This document shows, in pieces, positions 7,387-14,468 of a stretch of DNA of 16,153 nucleotides. A program made the translations under genes and the position numbers. Where the stretch lies: NCBI GenBank assembly GCA_017549385.1, contig JAFYUX010000172.1, positions 1-16,153 on the forward strand. The letters run 5' to 3'. How positions within the stretch are numbered: position 1 is the stretch's first letter; every line of letters begins with the position of its first letter. The DNA is from Bacillota bacterium. Lineage in GTDB: Bacteria; Bacillota; Clostridia; Peptostreptococcales; Anaerovoracaceae. The notes beneath the pieces were generated by a model. The model made no database searches, was not told the origin of the DNA, and was given only the letters and a program-made list of their open reading frames with translations.

Positions 7387-7401
7387 ATCCGGGGACCGGA
7401 T
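7387..7401. repeat. Small inverted repeat after serS
   Basis: ATCCGG and CCGGAT flank a GGA triplet, giving a 6-bp stem on a three-base loop between the serS stop and its terminator. The closing pair is G-C, unlike the C-GGA-G hairpins elsewhere in the window. No function is evident. Confidence 0.35.
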
Positions 7402-7426
7402 GTCTGTCTGAAATATATTTCTCTGA

Positions 7427-8704
7427 TTATTTCTTTTCGATCTTGTCTGTGCCCATGTATGGGATGAGAGCTTCAGGGATTGTGATAGAACCGTCTTCGT
7501 TCTGGTAATTTTCGAGAATCGCAGCAAATGTTCTGCCTACTGCGAGACCTGAACCGTTGAGTGTATGAACGAATTCTGGCTTAGCCTTTGGTTCTCTTCT
7601 AAATCTGATGTTTGCTCTTCTTGCCTGGAAGTCAAGGAAGTTACTGCAGGAAGAAATTTCTACGTATCTGCCGTAGCTTGGCATCCATACTTCGATGTCG
7701 TAAGTCTTTGCAGAGCTGAAACCTGTGTCGCCAGTAGAGAGGATGATTACTCTGTAAGGGATGTTGAGCTTCTGGAGGATTTCTTCAGCGTCATTTGTGA
7801 GCTTTTCTAACTGATCCATAGAATCTTCTGGCTTTACAAACTTAACCATTTCAACCTTGTTGAACTGGTGCTGTCTTACGAGACCTCTTGTGTCACGGCC
7901 TGCAGAACCTGCTTCCTTTCTGAAGCATGGTGTGTAAGCAGTGTAGTTTACTGGAAGTTCTGCAACGTCCATGATTTCTTCTGCTCTTAAGTTTGTTACT
8001 GGAACTTCTGCTGTTGGGATAAGGAAAGCGTCCTTATCTGGGAGATAGAACATGTCGTCTTCGAACTTAGGAAGCTGACCTGTACCTGTCATAGCAGCTC
8101 TGCCTACCATGAACGGTGGGAGAATTTCTGTGTAGTCCTGGTCTTCTGTGTGAACGTTGAGCATGAAGTTGATGATTGCTCTTTCGAGTCTTGCACCAAG
8201 ACCCTTATATACTGTAAATCTTGCGCCAGAAAGCTTTGCAGCTCTGTCGAAGTCGAGAATATCGAGGTCAGTACCGAGATCCCAGTGAGCCTTGAGTTCG
8301 AAATCGAACTGTCTTGGTTCGCCCCATCTTCTGATTTCTACGTTGTCAGAATCATCTGCACCGATTGGAGAATCTGCAGAAGGTGTGTTAGGGATGCTGA
8401 GGAGAAGGTTGTTGAGTTCTGTCTGAACTTCCTTAACCTGTTCGTCGAGGCCTGCAATCTTTGCAGAAAGTTCCTTCATTGCTGTCATGATTTCTGTAGT
8501 GTCTTCGCCAGCCTTCTTCATCTTAGGGATTTCCTTTGATGTCTTGTTCTGTTCAGCCTTTAAAGCTTCTACTTCTGCAAGAAGTTCTCTTCTCTTGTCA
8601 TCAAGTACTACAGCGTGACCGATATTGTAGTCACCTTTGCCTCTTGATTCTAATGCCGCTTTTACATTTTCAAAATCTTCGCGAACGCGTTTGATATCTA
8701 ACAT
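7427..8704 (-). CDS. serS: Seryl-tRNA synthetase
   Basis: A 425-residue class II aminoacyl-tRNA synthetase that charges tRNA-Ser. The N-terminal part to about residue 100 is a charged helical hairpin, the long coiled-coil arm that grips the tRNA-Ser variable arm. The catalytic domain shows the serine/ATP site block TAEVPVTNL (231-239), motif 2 [15 protein letters not shown] (261-275), the [18 protein letters not shown] block (346-363), and motif 3 GSGLAVGRT (384-392). The length is typical. An AGGAGG lies about 11 nt upstream of the ATG. It follows the UPF0182 gene after 54 bp with no terminator between them, so it probably shares that transcript. No T-box is seen upstream of it. Confidence 0.97.
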   Translation of the reverse strand: MLDIKRVREDFENVKAALESRGKGDYNIGHAVVLDDKRRELLAEVEALKAEQNKTSKEIPKMKKAGEDTTEIMTAMKELSAKIAGLDEQVKEVQTELNNLLLSIPNTPSADSPIGADDSDNVEIRRWGEPRQFDFELKAHWDLGTDLDILDFDRAAKLSGARFTVYKGLGARLERAIINFMLNVHTEDQDYTEILPPFMVGRAAMTGTGQLPKFEDDMFYLPDKDAFLIPTAEVPVTNLRAEEIMDVAELPVNYTAYTPCFRKEAGSAGRDTRGLVRQHQFNKVEMVKFVKPEDSMDQLEKLTNDAEEILQKLNIPYRVIILSTGDTGFSSAKTYDIEVWMPSYGRYVEISSCSNFLDFQARRANIRFRREPKAKPEFVHTLNGSGLAVGRTFAAILENYQNEDGSITIPEALIPYMGTDKIEKK

Positions 8705-8758
8705 TTGCTGCTGTTCCTCCTGGGTTTTGTTTTCGTTATTTAATAAAAGGTCATTCTA

Positions 8759-11698
8759 CTAAATGTCCGCAGACTGTGTAGATGAACCTGATGTCATCTG
8801 CTGGAGATACTTTGACATCTGTTCAAGGTATCTGCCGTAACCTGCCCAGTCACCATTTCTCTGGGCTGATACTGCATTATTATATGCCTGATTTGCCAGT
8901 TCTGCAAGTTCGCTTAATGACATGTTTCCGGTATCACCAGGTGTTGAAGGTGTTACTGTACCTGGTGTTGTATTTCCGTTGACGTAGTCATCGCCCATGC
9001 CGAAGAGGTCATCTAAGGCTTCTGCCAGAGTTGGGGCATAAGCTATCTGGTCTTCGTAGGCTACGATTACTCGTTTTACTTCCGGCAGACTTGTGTCATT
9101 TGCCGCTTCGAGATATACAGGCTCTACATAAAGGAGTGCGTTATCAATAGGGATAACAAACATGTCACCTCTTGTATAAGTTGATCCCGATGAGTTCCAG
9201 AGTGAGAATTCTTTTGAAATTTCAGTGTTCTGGTCAACCTGGGATTCTACCTGCATCGGACCGTAAACAACCTTGTCCTTTGGCAGTCTGTAAAGTATGA
9301 GCTCTCCATAGTGTTCTCCGTCATTTCTTGCAACCATGAGACCTGTCATGTTTTTCTTGCCTGAAGGAGTATATGGAATCGAGTTGATAAACTCTTCTTT
9401 TTCTTCGCCAGGGAGTTTCATGATGTAGTAATTTGGTTCCATCACTTTTTCGTCCTGACCGTAGATCTCAGTAGCGATGCTCCACTTGTCTTCGTTCTGG
9501 TAGAATACGCTGACATCTGACATGTGGTATCTCTGATAGAGCTGAGCCTGAATATTGAAGAGTGTATTTGAATATCTGATATGTGACTGGAAATCCGCAG
9601 GCATTTCTGAAATATCCTTGAAAAGACCTGGATAAATATTTTCCAGTGTGTCTGCAATCGGTTCTTCTGAAATCTTGTAGAAATCTACTGAACCATCATA
9701 TGCGTTAACAACAACCTTGATAGGATTTCTGATGTAGTTTACCTGAGTGTACTCGCTCATCTTGTAAGCTTCGGAGTATGGATAGTAGTTGCTTGTAGTA
9801 TAAGCATCCAGCATCCAGTAAAGCTCACCGTTGTCTGATAATACTACATACGAATCTGCATCATATGAAAGGAACGGTGCAATCTTTGTCACACGATCCA
9901 TGATATTTCTTTCGTAGAGGATCTTTGAATCACTATTGATATTTGTAGAAACAAGAAGCTTGATGTTCTGTTCCTTAATCGCGTAGAAGATTCGCTTTAA
10001 AAGTGAGAGCTCGATACCTGTCTCACCTTCGTATTCTGTGTAGACATTTGTCGTGCCACTCGGATAGTCGAATTCCTGCTCGCTTGTATTAGTGATTACA
10101 TATTCGTGAGTCGACTCACCGAAGTAGATTTCCGGACGAGTCACTTTAAGGTCTTCTGTTTCTGCCACCGGCGGAACACCACTGATGAGCATTTCCGGCT
10201 GACCTGTAGCCGTGATGGCATCTACTCTCGAGAGAGTAATACCGTAGCCGTGAGTATACTTGAGATGCTGTGATAACCAGGATACGTCACTGCCGAGGTT
10301 GTCGCTGTTCATTTCTCTTGCGGAAAGGAACGTCTGTGTGTACTCGCCATCGATATAATATCTGTCAACATCTACGTCGTTAAAGTTGTAGTATGTTCTG
10401 ATACTCTGAGTCTGATTGTAGAACTGTTCAGCAGGAGTAAAGTCGTTGATTCTGATGTTTGAAATAGTCGCCTGATTGTTTGCGATATTTTCAGCTGTCA
10501 GAACACCGTTTGCAGAAAACTCTACATCCTTTACATCGTCAAGGCCGTAGGCCATCTGAGTGTACTGAATATTATTTGCAAGATATTCTGATTCTTTGTT
10601 GATTTCGTCTGGAGATACGATAAGGTTCTGAACTGCAGTGCCCACAAACCCTGTCGCTACCGTAATAACAATCATAAGAACCGGAACTAAAAGAATCTGC
10701 TTGTACTTTTTTCTCTTTACCGCAACCAGAAGCATGATTATTGCAATAATGCTTAACGCGATTTCGATTCTGTACGAAAGAAGCGTTACATTTATGTCTG
10801 TAAAACCAGCCCCGTACACCACGCCTGTCGGCGAGAAGAGAAGATCAAACTGCTTGAGTGCGAAAGTGGCACCAACCATAAGAAGGAAGATAACACCTAA
10901 AATCACAAGCTGTCTGATAGCGATAGTAGCTAAAACCTTGAGATTGCCCTTATCCAGCTGCTTATTCTGAGTCTTGCCCTTAAATCCCTTTGTCTTTGCA
11001 TTAAATACATCTGAAAATCCTTCGAATGGAGTTCCTGCAAAAGGCCCCTTTGTCTGTTCTGACTGACTTTCTGTCTGATGTGTTTCAAACTCCTCTGCAG
11101 TGTAGACAGTCTTTTCTTCCATGATCACCGGACGGCGAACGCTGAGAAGATAGAGATAATATGCAACTGTCAGAGCCAGGAAAGCACCTACCAGTAAGAG
11201 GATGAGGCTGCTTGCCTTGCTGAGGAGTGCCAGTCTAAACACATAGAATGAGATATCCAGATTGAATATCGGATCCGCCACATTAAAATCTGTACCGTTT
11301 AATGCGTACAGAATTTCCTCCCACAGCTCCGCTGTGATGGCAAATGAGAGAACTGCCGAAAACAGCGCACTGATAAGAAGCGAAAATCTTTTAATAGACT
11401 TGTCCGAGACATTTCCCTGGACAACATCCAGCTTTTTTGTGTACTCACGTCTGAGAGTAAACAGATAGAGTTGCGAAAGCAGTGCCACGATGACAAATGC
11501 CGGCACTGCAATCTTTATCTGAGTAAAGAGCTTTGTAAAAAAGACCTGCGTATATCCAAGGTCCTGAAACCACCAGTAATCTGTAACGAAGTTTACGATG
11601 GTTCCCAGACAAAGCCCCAGGACTGCTATAACTGCTACCAGAATCAGCAGTCCCTTTTTGCTTTTCTTAAGTTTTTCCGTATTCCCTTTTGATTTCAA
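8759..11698 (-). CDS. UPF0182 family large integral membrane protein
   Basis: A 979-residue protein of the normal UPF0182 size. Seven hydrophobic segments lie in the N-terminal third (about 16-38, 63-82, 105-125, 155-187, 255-281, 305-327, 334-356). A hydrophilic loop at about 190-250 follows the fourth. From about 360 a large domain is expected outside the membrane. It ends in a Thr/Pro-rich linker and a helical tail containing AQRNGDWAGYGRYLEQM, a pattern common at UPF0182 C-termini. The start is a TTG at 11698, supported by GGAGG 7 nt upstream and the absence of a nearby ATG. It lies 25 bp after the zinc-ribbon gene and 54 bp before serS. The molecular function is not known. Confidence 0.92.
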   Translation of the reverse strand: MKSKGNTEKLKKSKKGLLILVAVIAVLGLCLGTIVNFVTDYWWFQDLGYTQVFFTKLFTQIKIAVPAFVIVALLSQLYLFTLRREYTKKLDVVQGNVSDKSIKRFSLLISALFSAVLSFAITAELWEEILYALNGTDFNVADPIFNLDISFYVFRLALLSKASSLILLLVGAFLALTVAYYLYLLSVRRPVIMEEKTVYTAEEFETHQTESQSEQTKGPFAGTPFEGFSDVFNAKTKGFKGKTQNKQLDKGNLKVLATIAIRQLVILGVIFLLMVGATFALKQFDLLFSPTGVVYGAGFTDINVTLLSYRIEIALSIIAIIMLLVAVKRKKYKQILLVPVLMIVITVATGFVGTAVQNLIVSPDEINKESEYLANNIQYTQMAYGLDDVKDVEFSANGVLTAENIANNQATISNIRINDFTPAEQFYNQTQSIRTYYNFNDVDVDRYYIDGEYTQTFLSAREMNSDNLGSDVSWLSQHLKYTHGYGITLSRVDAITATGQPEMLISGVPPVAETEDLKVTRPEIYFGESTHEYVITNTSEQEFDYPSGTTNVYTEYEGETGIELSLLKRIFYAIKEQNIKLLVSTNINSDSKILYERNIMDRVTKIAPFLSYDADSYVVLSDNGELYWMLDAYTTSNYYPYSEAYKMSEYTQVNYIRNPIKVVVNAYDGSVDFYKISEEPIADTLENIYPGLFKDISEMPADFQSHIRYSNTLFNIQAQLYQRYHMSDVSVFYQNEDKWSIATEIYGQDEKVMEPNYYIMKLPGEEKEEFINSIPYTPSGKKNMTGLMVARNDGEHYGELILYRLPKDKVVYGPMQVESQVDQNTEISKEFSLWNSSGSTYTRGDMFVIPIDNALLYVEPVYLEAANDTSLPEVKRVIVAYEDQIAYAPTLAEALDDLFGMGDDYVNGNTTPGTVTPSTPGDTGNMSLSELAELANQAYNNAVSAQRNGDWAGYGRYLEQMSKYLQQMTSGSSTQSADI

Positions 11699-11723
11699 TT
11701 TTTAACCTCCCAGTTTTAACCCC

Positions 11724-13622
11724 TTACTGAGCTGCGCCTGTATCAGGTGTCTGCTGATCAGCAGAATCAGGTGTTACGGCTGCACCTGCAGTATTTGCAG
11801 GATCTGCCGGCTGCTGAGTAGGATTTGTCTGCTGTAATGCAGGATTGATATCATCCTGTGCATCATCCAGCACGTCTACATCATCACCCTTAAATACACT
11901 TACCACATAATCCTGTGCATTTTCGATCACTGCGCCAGCCTTTGAATCAGGTGCAAAGAGCTTAATGCCAATGATAGACATTTCTGCAAGAAGAATGATT
12001 ACGAGAATAGCGATGAGAGCTTTTGCGCCAGCGCCAAATCCGGACTTCTTTTCTGGAACAGAAACTTCTGGAATTTCTTCTGCAACAGTTTCTTCTACTG
12101 GTTCTTCAGCAGGTTTTTCTGTTTCTTCATCAGCTACAACAACGGCTGCAACTGCAGCTTCTTCTACCTTAACTTCTGCCTTTGGTTCTTCTTTTTCTTC
12201 CACAGCAGGTGTCTTGATAGAAATTGTCTGTTCTTTTGTAACTGCAATATCTTCTGGCTTGATATCGAGAATAAGAGATTCTTCTAATACAGAATCATCA
12301 TCATCGTCGCCAGAAATAATGCGACGTGCATCCGGACCAAAAATGTCTGTGATAGTCATTCTTGATGCACTTGAATTTGATGAGTCTGACTGTTCCCAGA
12401 AATCTTTATTTTCTACATCTGCTGCAATGTCTTCGATTGTGAGCTTTTCTTCTGCAACTGCTTCTTCAGCATCCTCTGCTACAGGTTCTTCCTGAACAGG
12501 AGCTACAACATGTTCTAATGTTGTGCTTTCGCCTGTAGTCTTTACCACAGTTGAACCGTCATGCTTTCTAGTAACTTCTACAGAAGCGTTGCCGCCTGCA
12601 GATTCTACTTCGATAGAAACCTGAACGTCCTTTGGACCCTGTACAAGATTTTCAAGCTGTACTTCCTGAGTCTTGCAGTTTTCGTCTTCTTCTACTGGTA
12701 TTTCGTGAGTCTTTACAGTCACCTTTGTGCCTGAAGGCTCATTTATTTCTACTTTTACTTCGTTAGCCTGTTCAGCATTTTCTTCAGCCATGCTCTTTTC
12801 TGCACGGTAAGCCTGATATTCGTCTTCTAATGATCTTACAGTAATATCAGTTGGGATAAATCTGAGCTTGTTTGAGTTATCCTCAATCTTTTCAACCTTT
12901 TCTGCTTCGGATGGAGTGAGATAAGTTACTCTTTCCATATCCTGCTTGAACTTTTCTTCGGCTTCCATGAGCTTTCTGATACCATCAAATACGATATCGT
13001 CATCTGACTTTGCAGGCTTGTCTTCTTTTTCAACAACCACGTCAGCGGAGCTGTCGTCTGCGGCAGAACCTTCGAAGATATCATCTAATGAGAACATTGC
13101 ATCAGACTTTTCTGGTTCTTCGTCAGTTGTAAAATCGATAGCAGGGCTGTCGATTTCGATTGTGATGCTTGACTGATCGTCTGGAATGATAAAATCAACA
13201 TCGTCGCCGATAAGTTCTTCGAAAATGCCCATATCCATAGAGGCTGGAAGATCAAAGATCATAGGTTCTTCTATCTTTGATGGCGTCGGAGGGATAACTG
13301 TTTCAAATGTATCCATCTGTCTATCCAAAACTTCCTGGAATTCTTCGTTTTTCTTGTCAAAATTGAAGAGAGTTTTTACTTCTTCTGGTTCTGACCATTT
13401 CATCGCTGTCTGGCTGTATACTTTGCCGGATGATTTGTTATAGATTTTGCCTTCTGACCAGTCTATAGACATTTCAGTATTTTTCTTTGGCTGAGGAAAA
13501 TCCTGAACGTTCCACTTAAAAACCTCGCTGGCATCTCTGCCTGCTGCAGGCACTTCCGTACCGCAATGCGGACATCTCTTTGTGCCTGTGCGTAATTCAC
13601 TTTCACATACTTTACACTTCAT
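11724..13622 (-). CDS. Zinc-ribbon, acidic low-complexity, single-pass membrane protein of unknown function
   Basis: A 632-residue protein. The N-terminus is a four-cysteine zinc ribbon (Cys3, Cys6, Cys17, Cys20; CxxC-x10-CPHC). Then come about 500 residues very rich in Glu, Asp, Val, Ala and Thr with few aromatics, probably disordered, including a short stretch resembling beta repeats (VKVEINEPSGTKVTVKT, VQVSIEVESAGGNASVEV). One membrane segment lies at about 533-556 after a basic/Gly stop (KKSGFGAGAK), and a Pro/Ala/Thr/Gln tail of 76 residues follows. With no signal peptide, the ribbon is probably cytoplasmic and the tail outside. It is first in a unit with the UPF0182 gene 25 bp downstream, which suggests a partnership. 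The upstream GGGGGT is a weak ribosome-binding site. I cannot assign a function. Confidence 0.8.
   Translation of the reverse strand: MKCKVCESELRTGTKRCPHCGTEVPAAGRDASEVFKWNVQDFPQPKKNTEMSIDWSEGKIYNKSSGKVYSQTAMKWSEPEEVKTLFNFDKKNEEFQEVLDRQMDTFETVIPPTPSKIEEPMIFDLPASMDMGIFEELIGDDVDFIIPDDQSSITIEIDSPAIDFTTDEEPEKSDAMFSLDDIFEGSAADDSSADVVVEKEDKPAKSDDDIVFDGIRKLMEAEEKFKQDMERVTYLTPSEAEKVEKIEDNSNKLRFIPTDITVRSLEDEYQAYRAEKSMAEENAEQANEVKVEINEPSGTKVTVKTHEIPVEEDENCKTQEVQLENLVQGPKDVQVSIEVESAGGNASVEVTRKHDGSTVVKTTGESTTLEHVVAPVQEEPVAEDAEEAVAEEKLTIEDIAADVENKDFWEQSDSSNSSASRMTITDIFGPDARRIISGDDDDDSVLEESLILDIKPEDIAVTKEQTISIKTPAVEEKEEPKAEVKVEEAAVAAVVVADEETEKPAEEPVEETVAEEIPEVSVPEKKSGFGAGAKALIAILVIILLAEMSIIGIKLFAPDSKAGAVIENAQDYVVSVFKGDDVDVLDDAQDDINPALQQTNPTQQPADPANTAGAAVTPDSADQQTPDTGAAQ
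13041..13058. repeat. Second exact copy of an 18-base sequence, inside the zinc-ribbon gene
   Basis: GTCAGCGGAGCTGTCGTC is identical to 3200-3217 and contains CAGC-GGA-GCTG. Here, read on the minus strand, it encodes Asp-Asp-Ser-Ser-Ala-Asp. A near copy (GACAGCTCCGCCGAC) encodes the same DSSAD peptide in the lipoprotein near 15498. Confidence 0.4.
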
Positions 13623-13671
13623 CTATCTGACCCCCAAAACTTTCGTTTAAACGTACTTATTTAATTTAAAT

Positions 13672-13700
13672 ATTATATCTCAAATAAGGGTCTATATCAA
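13672..13700 (-). promoter_or_regulatory. Promoter of the zinc-ribbon/UPF0182/serS unit
   Basis: On the minus strand, -35 TTGATA (13700-13695), a 17-nt spacer and consensus -10 TATAAT (13677-13672). The first gene starts about 50 nt downstream, leaving a leader of roughly 40 nt. Confidence 0.82.
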
Positions 13701-13734
13701 TGTAATTACAAGGATTTCCACCGTTTCGGATAAC

Positions 13735-13789
13735 AAAAAAAGAAGCGCACGAAGCGGGATTTTCTCACCCTGCAGCATGCGCTTTTTTT
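13735..13789. terminator. Bidirectional intrinsic terminator
   Basis: AAGCGCA pairs with TGCGCTT, flanked by A-runs and T-runs that extend the pairing, with an inner GCGGG/CCTGC stem. On the minus strand it ends the transcript of the tripeptide-repeat gene and separates it from the zinc-ribbon promoter. Confidence 0.8.
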
Positions 13790-13837
13790 AGCGAACCAGT
13801 CCATAAATGAGTATCACTCAGTCAGCACAGATGTTAT

Positions 13838-13857
13838 ATGTGACTGGAGTGTCACAT
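13838..13857. repeat. Short hairpin downstream of the tripeptide-repeat gene
   Basis: ATGTGAC pairs with GTCACAT over a 6-nt loop. It has no T-run on either strand. It lies inside the possible +1-frame extension of the small gene, so it could be a downstream structure affecting decoding or simply part of the 3' region. Confidence 0.4.
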
Positions 13858-13887
13858 CCTTCCGATTCACCCGTCTGATTTACAAAT

Positions 13888-14091
13888 TTATCGAAAGTTT
13901 CTGTCGTTTCGATCGTTTCTTTCATTGCGTTCGCTACGATCATTTCTGTCATTTCTGAAATTCTTCTCATTTTTAGAATTTTTTTCATTACGTTCGTTTT
14001 TCTGATTTTTTTCGTTTCTTTCATTTCTCAGAGAATCACCGATTTTGCCCAGATCTCTATCGGAATATCTGTTTTTGAAATTATCTGACAT
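13888..14091 (-). CDS. Small Asn/Arg/Glu/Lys tripeptide-repeat protein, function unknown
   Basis: A 67-residue protein with a strong GGAGGG 6 nt before the ATG, which is the main evidence that it is real. The first 21 residues are non-repetitive and hydrophilic. Residues 22-66 are then 15 consecutive tripeptides of the form Arg/Lys-Asn-Glu/Asp (occasionally Gln, Ser or Phe in position 3), with Asn in 14 of 15 second positions. The Arg and Asn codons vary between repeats, so the pattern looks maintained at the protein level rather than being a fresh DNA duplication. It has no signal peptide, membrane segment or Cys and is probably disordered. It ends 98 nt before its terminator; a +1 shift at TTT-C (13896-13893) would add 24 residues with two Cys, ending at 13818. 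No family is recognised. Confidence 0.6.
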   Translation of the reverse strand: MSDNFKNRYSDRDLGKIGDSLRNERNEKNQKNERNEKNSKNEKNFRNDRNDRSERNERNDRNDRNFR

Positions 14092-14147
14092 AATTTGCCC
14101 TCCTATGTTGTAAAAAAGTGAAGTTCTTCTGACTTCGATGATATTTT

Positions 14148-14162
14148 GTGCGCGGAGCGCTC
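14148..14162. repeat. GNA-triloop hairpin in the small-gene leader
   Basis: GCGC-GGA-GCGC, a 4-bp GC stem on a GGA triloop, extended past one T/T mismatch by a G-C pair, the same layout as the element at 3200-3214. It lies about 57 nt upstream of the tripeptide-repeat ATG, probably in its 5' leader. Confidence 0.45.
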
Positions 14163-14233
14163 GTGATATGTAAGGAAATTTCTGATGATTCTGGTGTACT
14201 TTTAAGCCTAATTTAATTAAAAATAAAATAATT

Positions 14234-14259
14234 AAAAAATTTTAAAATTTTTTCTAAAA
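14234..14259 (+). promoter_or_regulatory. UP-element-like A/T tract with a 20-bp perfect palindrome
   Basis: AAAAAATTTTAAAATTTTTT (14234-14253) is its own reverse complement, and CTAAAAAA follows. The AAAATTTTTT-CTA-AAA arrangement falls at about -40 to -60 from the expected tRNA start and resembles the RNA-polymerase alpha-subunit UP element. Enhancement of the tRNA promoter is inferred. Confidence 0.5.
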
Positions 14260-14264
14260 AAGTG

Positions 14265-14293
14265 TTGACACTATTTTAAACGTCTGCTATTAT
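14265..14293 (+). promoter_or_regulatory. Promoter of tRNA-Lys
   Basis: Consensus TTGACA (14265-14270), a 17-nt spacer and TATTAT (14288-14293). The expected start near 14300 leaves a leader of about 27 nt before the mature tRNA. Confidence 0.88.
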
Positions 14294-14326
14294 GAACAAG
14301 TCGTCAGGCGACGGCGACAAAGACAT

Positions 14327-14402
14327 GCACCATTAGCTCAGCTGGTAGAGCACCTGACTCTTAATCAGGGTGTCTAGGGTTCGAACCCCTGATGGTGTAC
14401 CA
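14327..14402 (+). tRNA. tRNA-Lys, anticodon CUU
   Basis: A 76-nt cloverleaf with encoded CCA: acceptor GCACCAT/ATGGTGT, D arm GCTC-AGCTGGTA-GAGC, anticodon arm CCTGA-CTCTTAA-TCAGG with anticodon CTT at positions 34-36, variable loop GTGTC, and T arm with TTCGAAC. The discriminator is A. It decodes AAG. The terminal acceptor pair is G1-U72, a wobble rather than the usual G-C, which is unusual but not disabling. The first T-arm pair is also U-G. Confidence 0.96.
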
Positions 14403-14406
14403 ACAC

Positions 14407-14437
14407 ATCCCTCAGTCAGCGACTGAGGGATTTTTTT
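14407..14437 (+). terminator. Intrinsic terminator after tRNA-Lys
   Basis: An 11-bp perfect stem (ATCCCTCAGTC / GACTGAGGGAT) with a three-base AGC loop is followed by seven T. The next gene starts only 31 bp later. Confidence 0.88.
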
Positions 14438-14468
14438 ATAGGTTGATAATTTCACCAAGGAGACAAAA

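Noticed and set aside
7333..7527. N-terminal extension of the DUF951 frame upstream into serS
   Set aside because: It overlaps the serS 3' end and the GC-rich terminator, has no ribosome-binding site, and DUF951 similarity begins at the ATG at 7332.
11965..12495. Long plus-strand Ser/Ala-rich open frame
   Set aside because: It is the mirror image of the Glu/Val/Ala codons of the zinc-ribbon gene and has no ribosome-binding site or domain.
13818..14024. Separate 68-codon minus-strand gene in the +1 frame of the repeat gene, starting at an internal ATG
   Set aside because: No ribosome-binding site precedes that ATG, and the frame is open mainly because the 9-base repeat keeps all units alike. 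Only its tail is kept, as a possible frameshift product.
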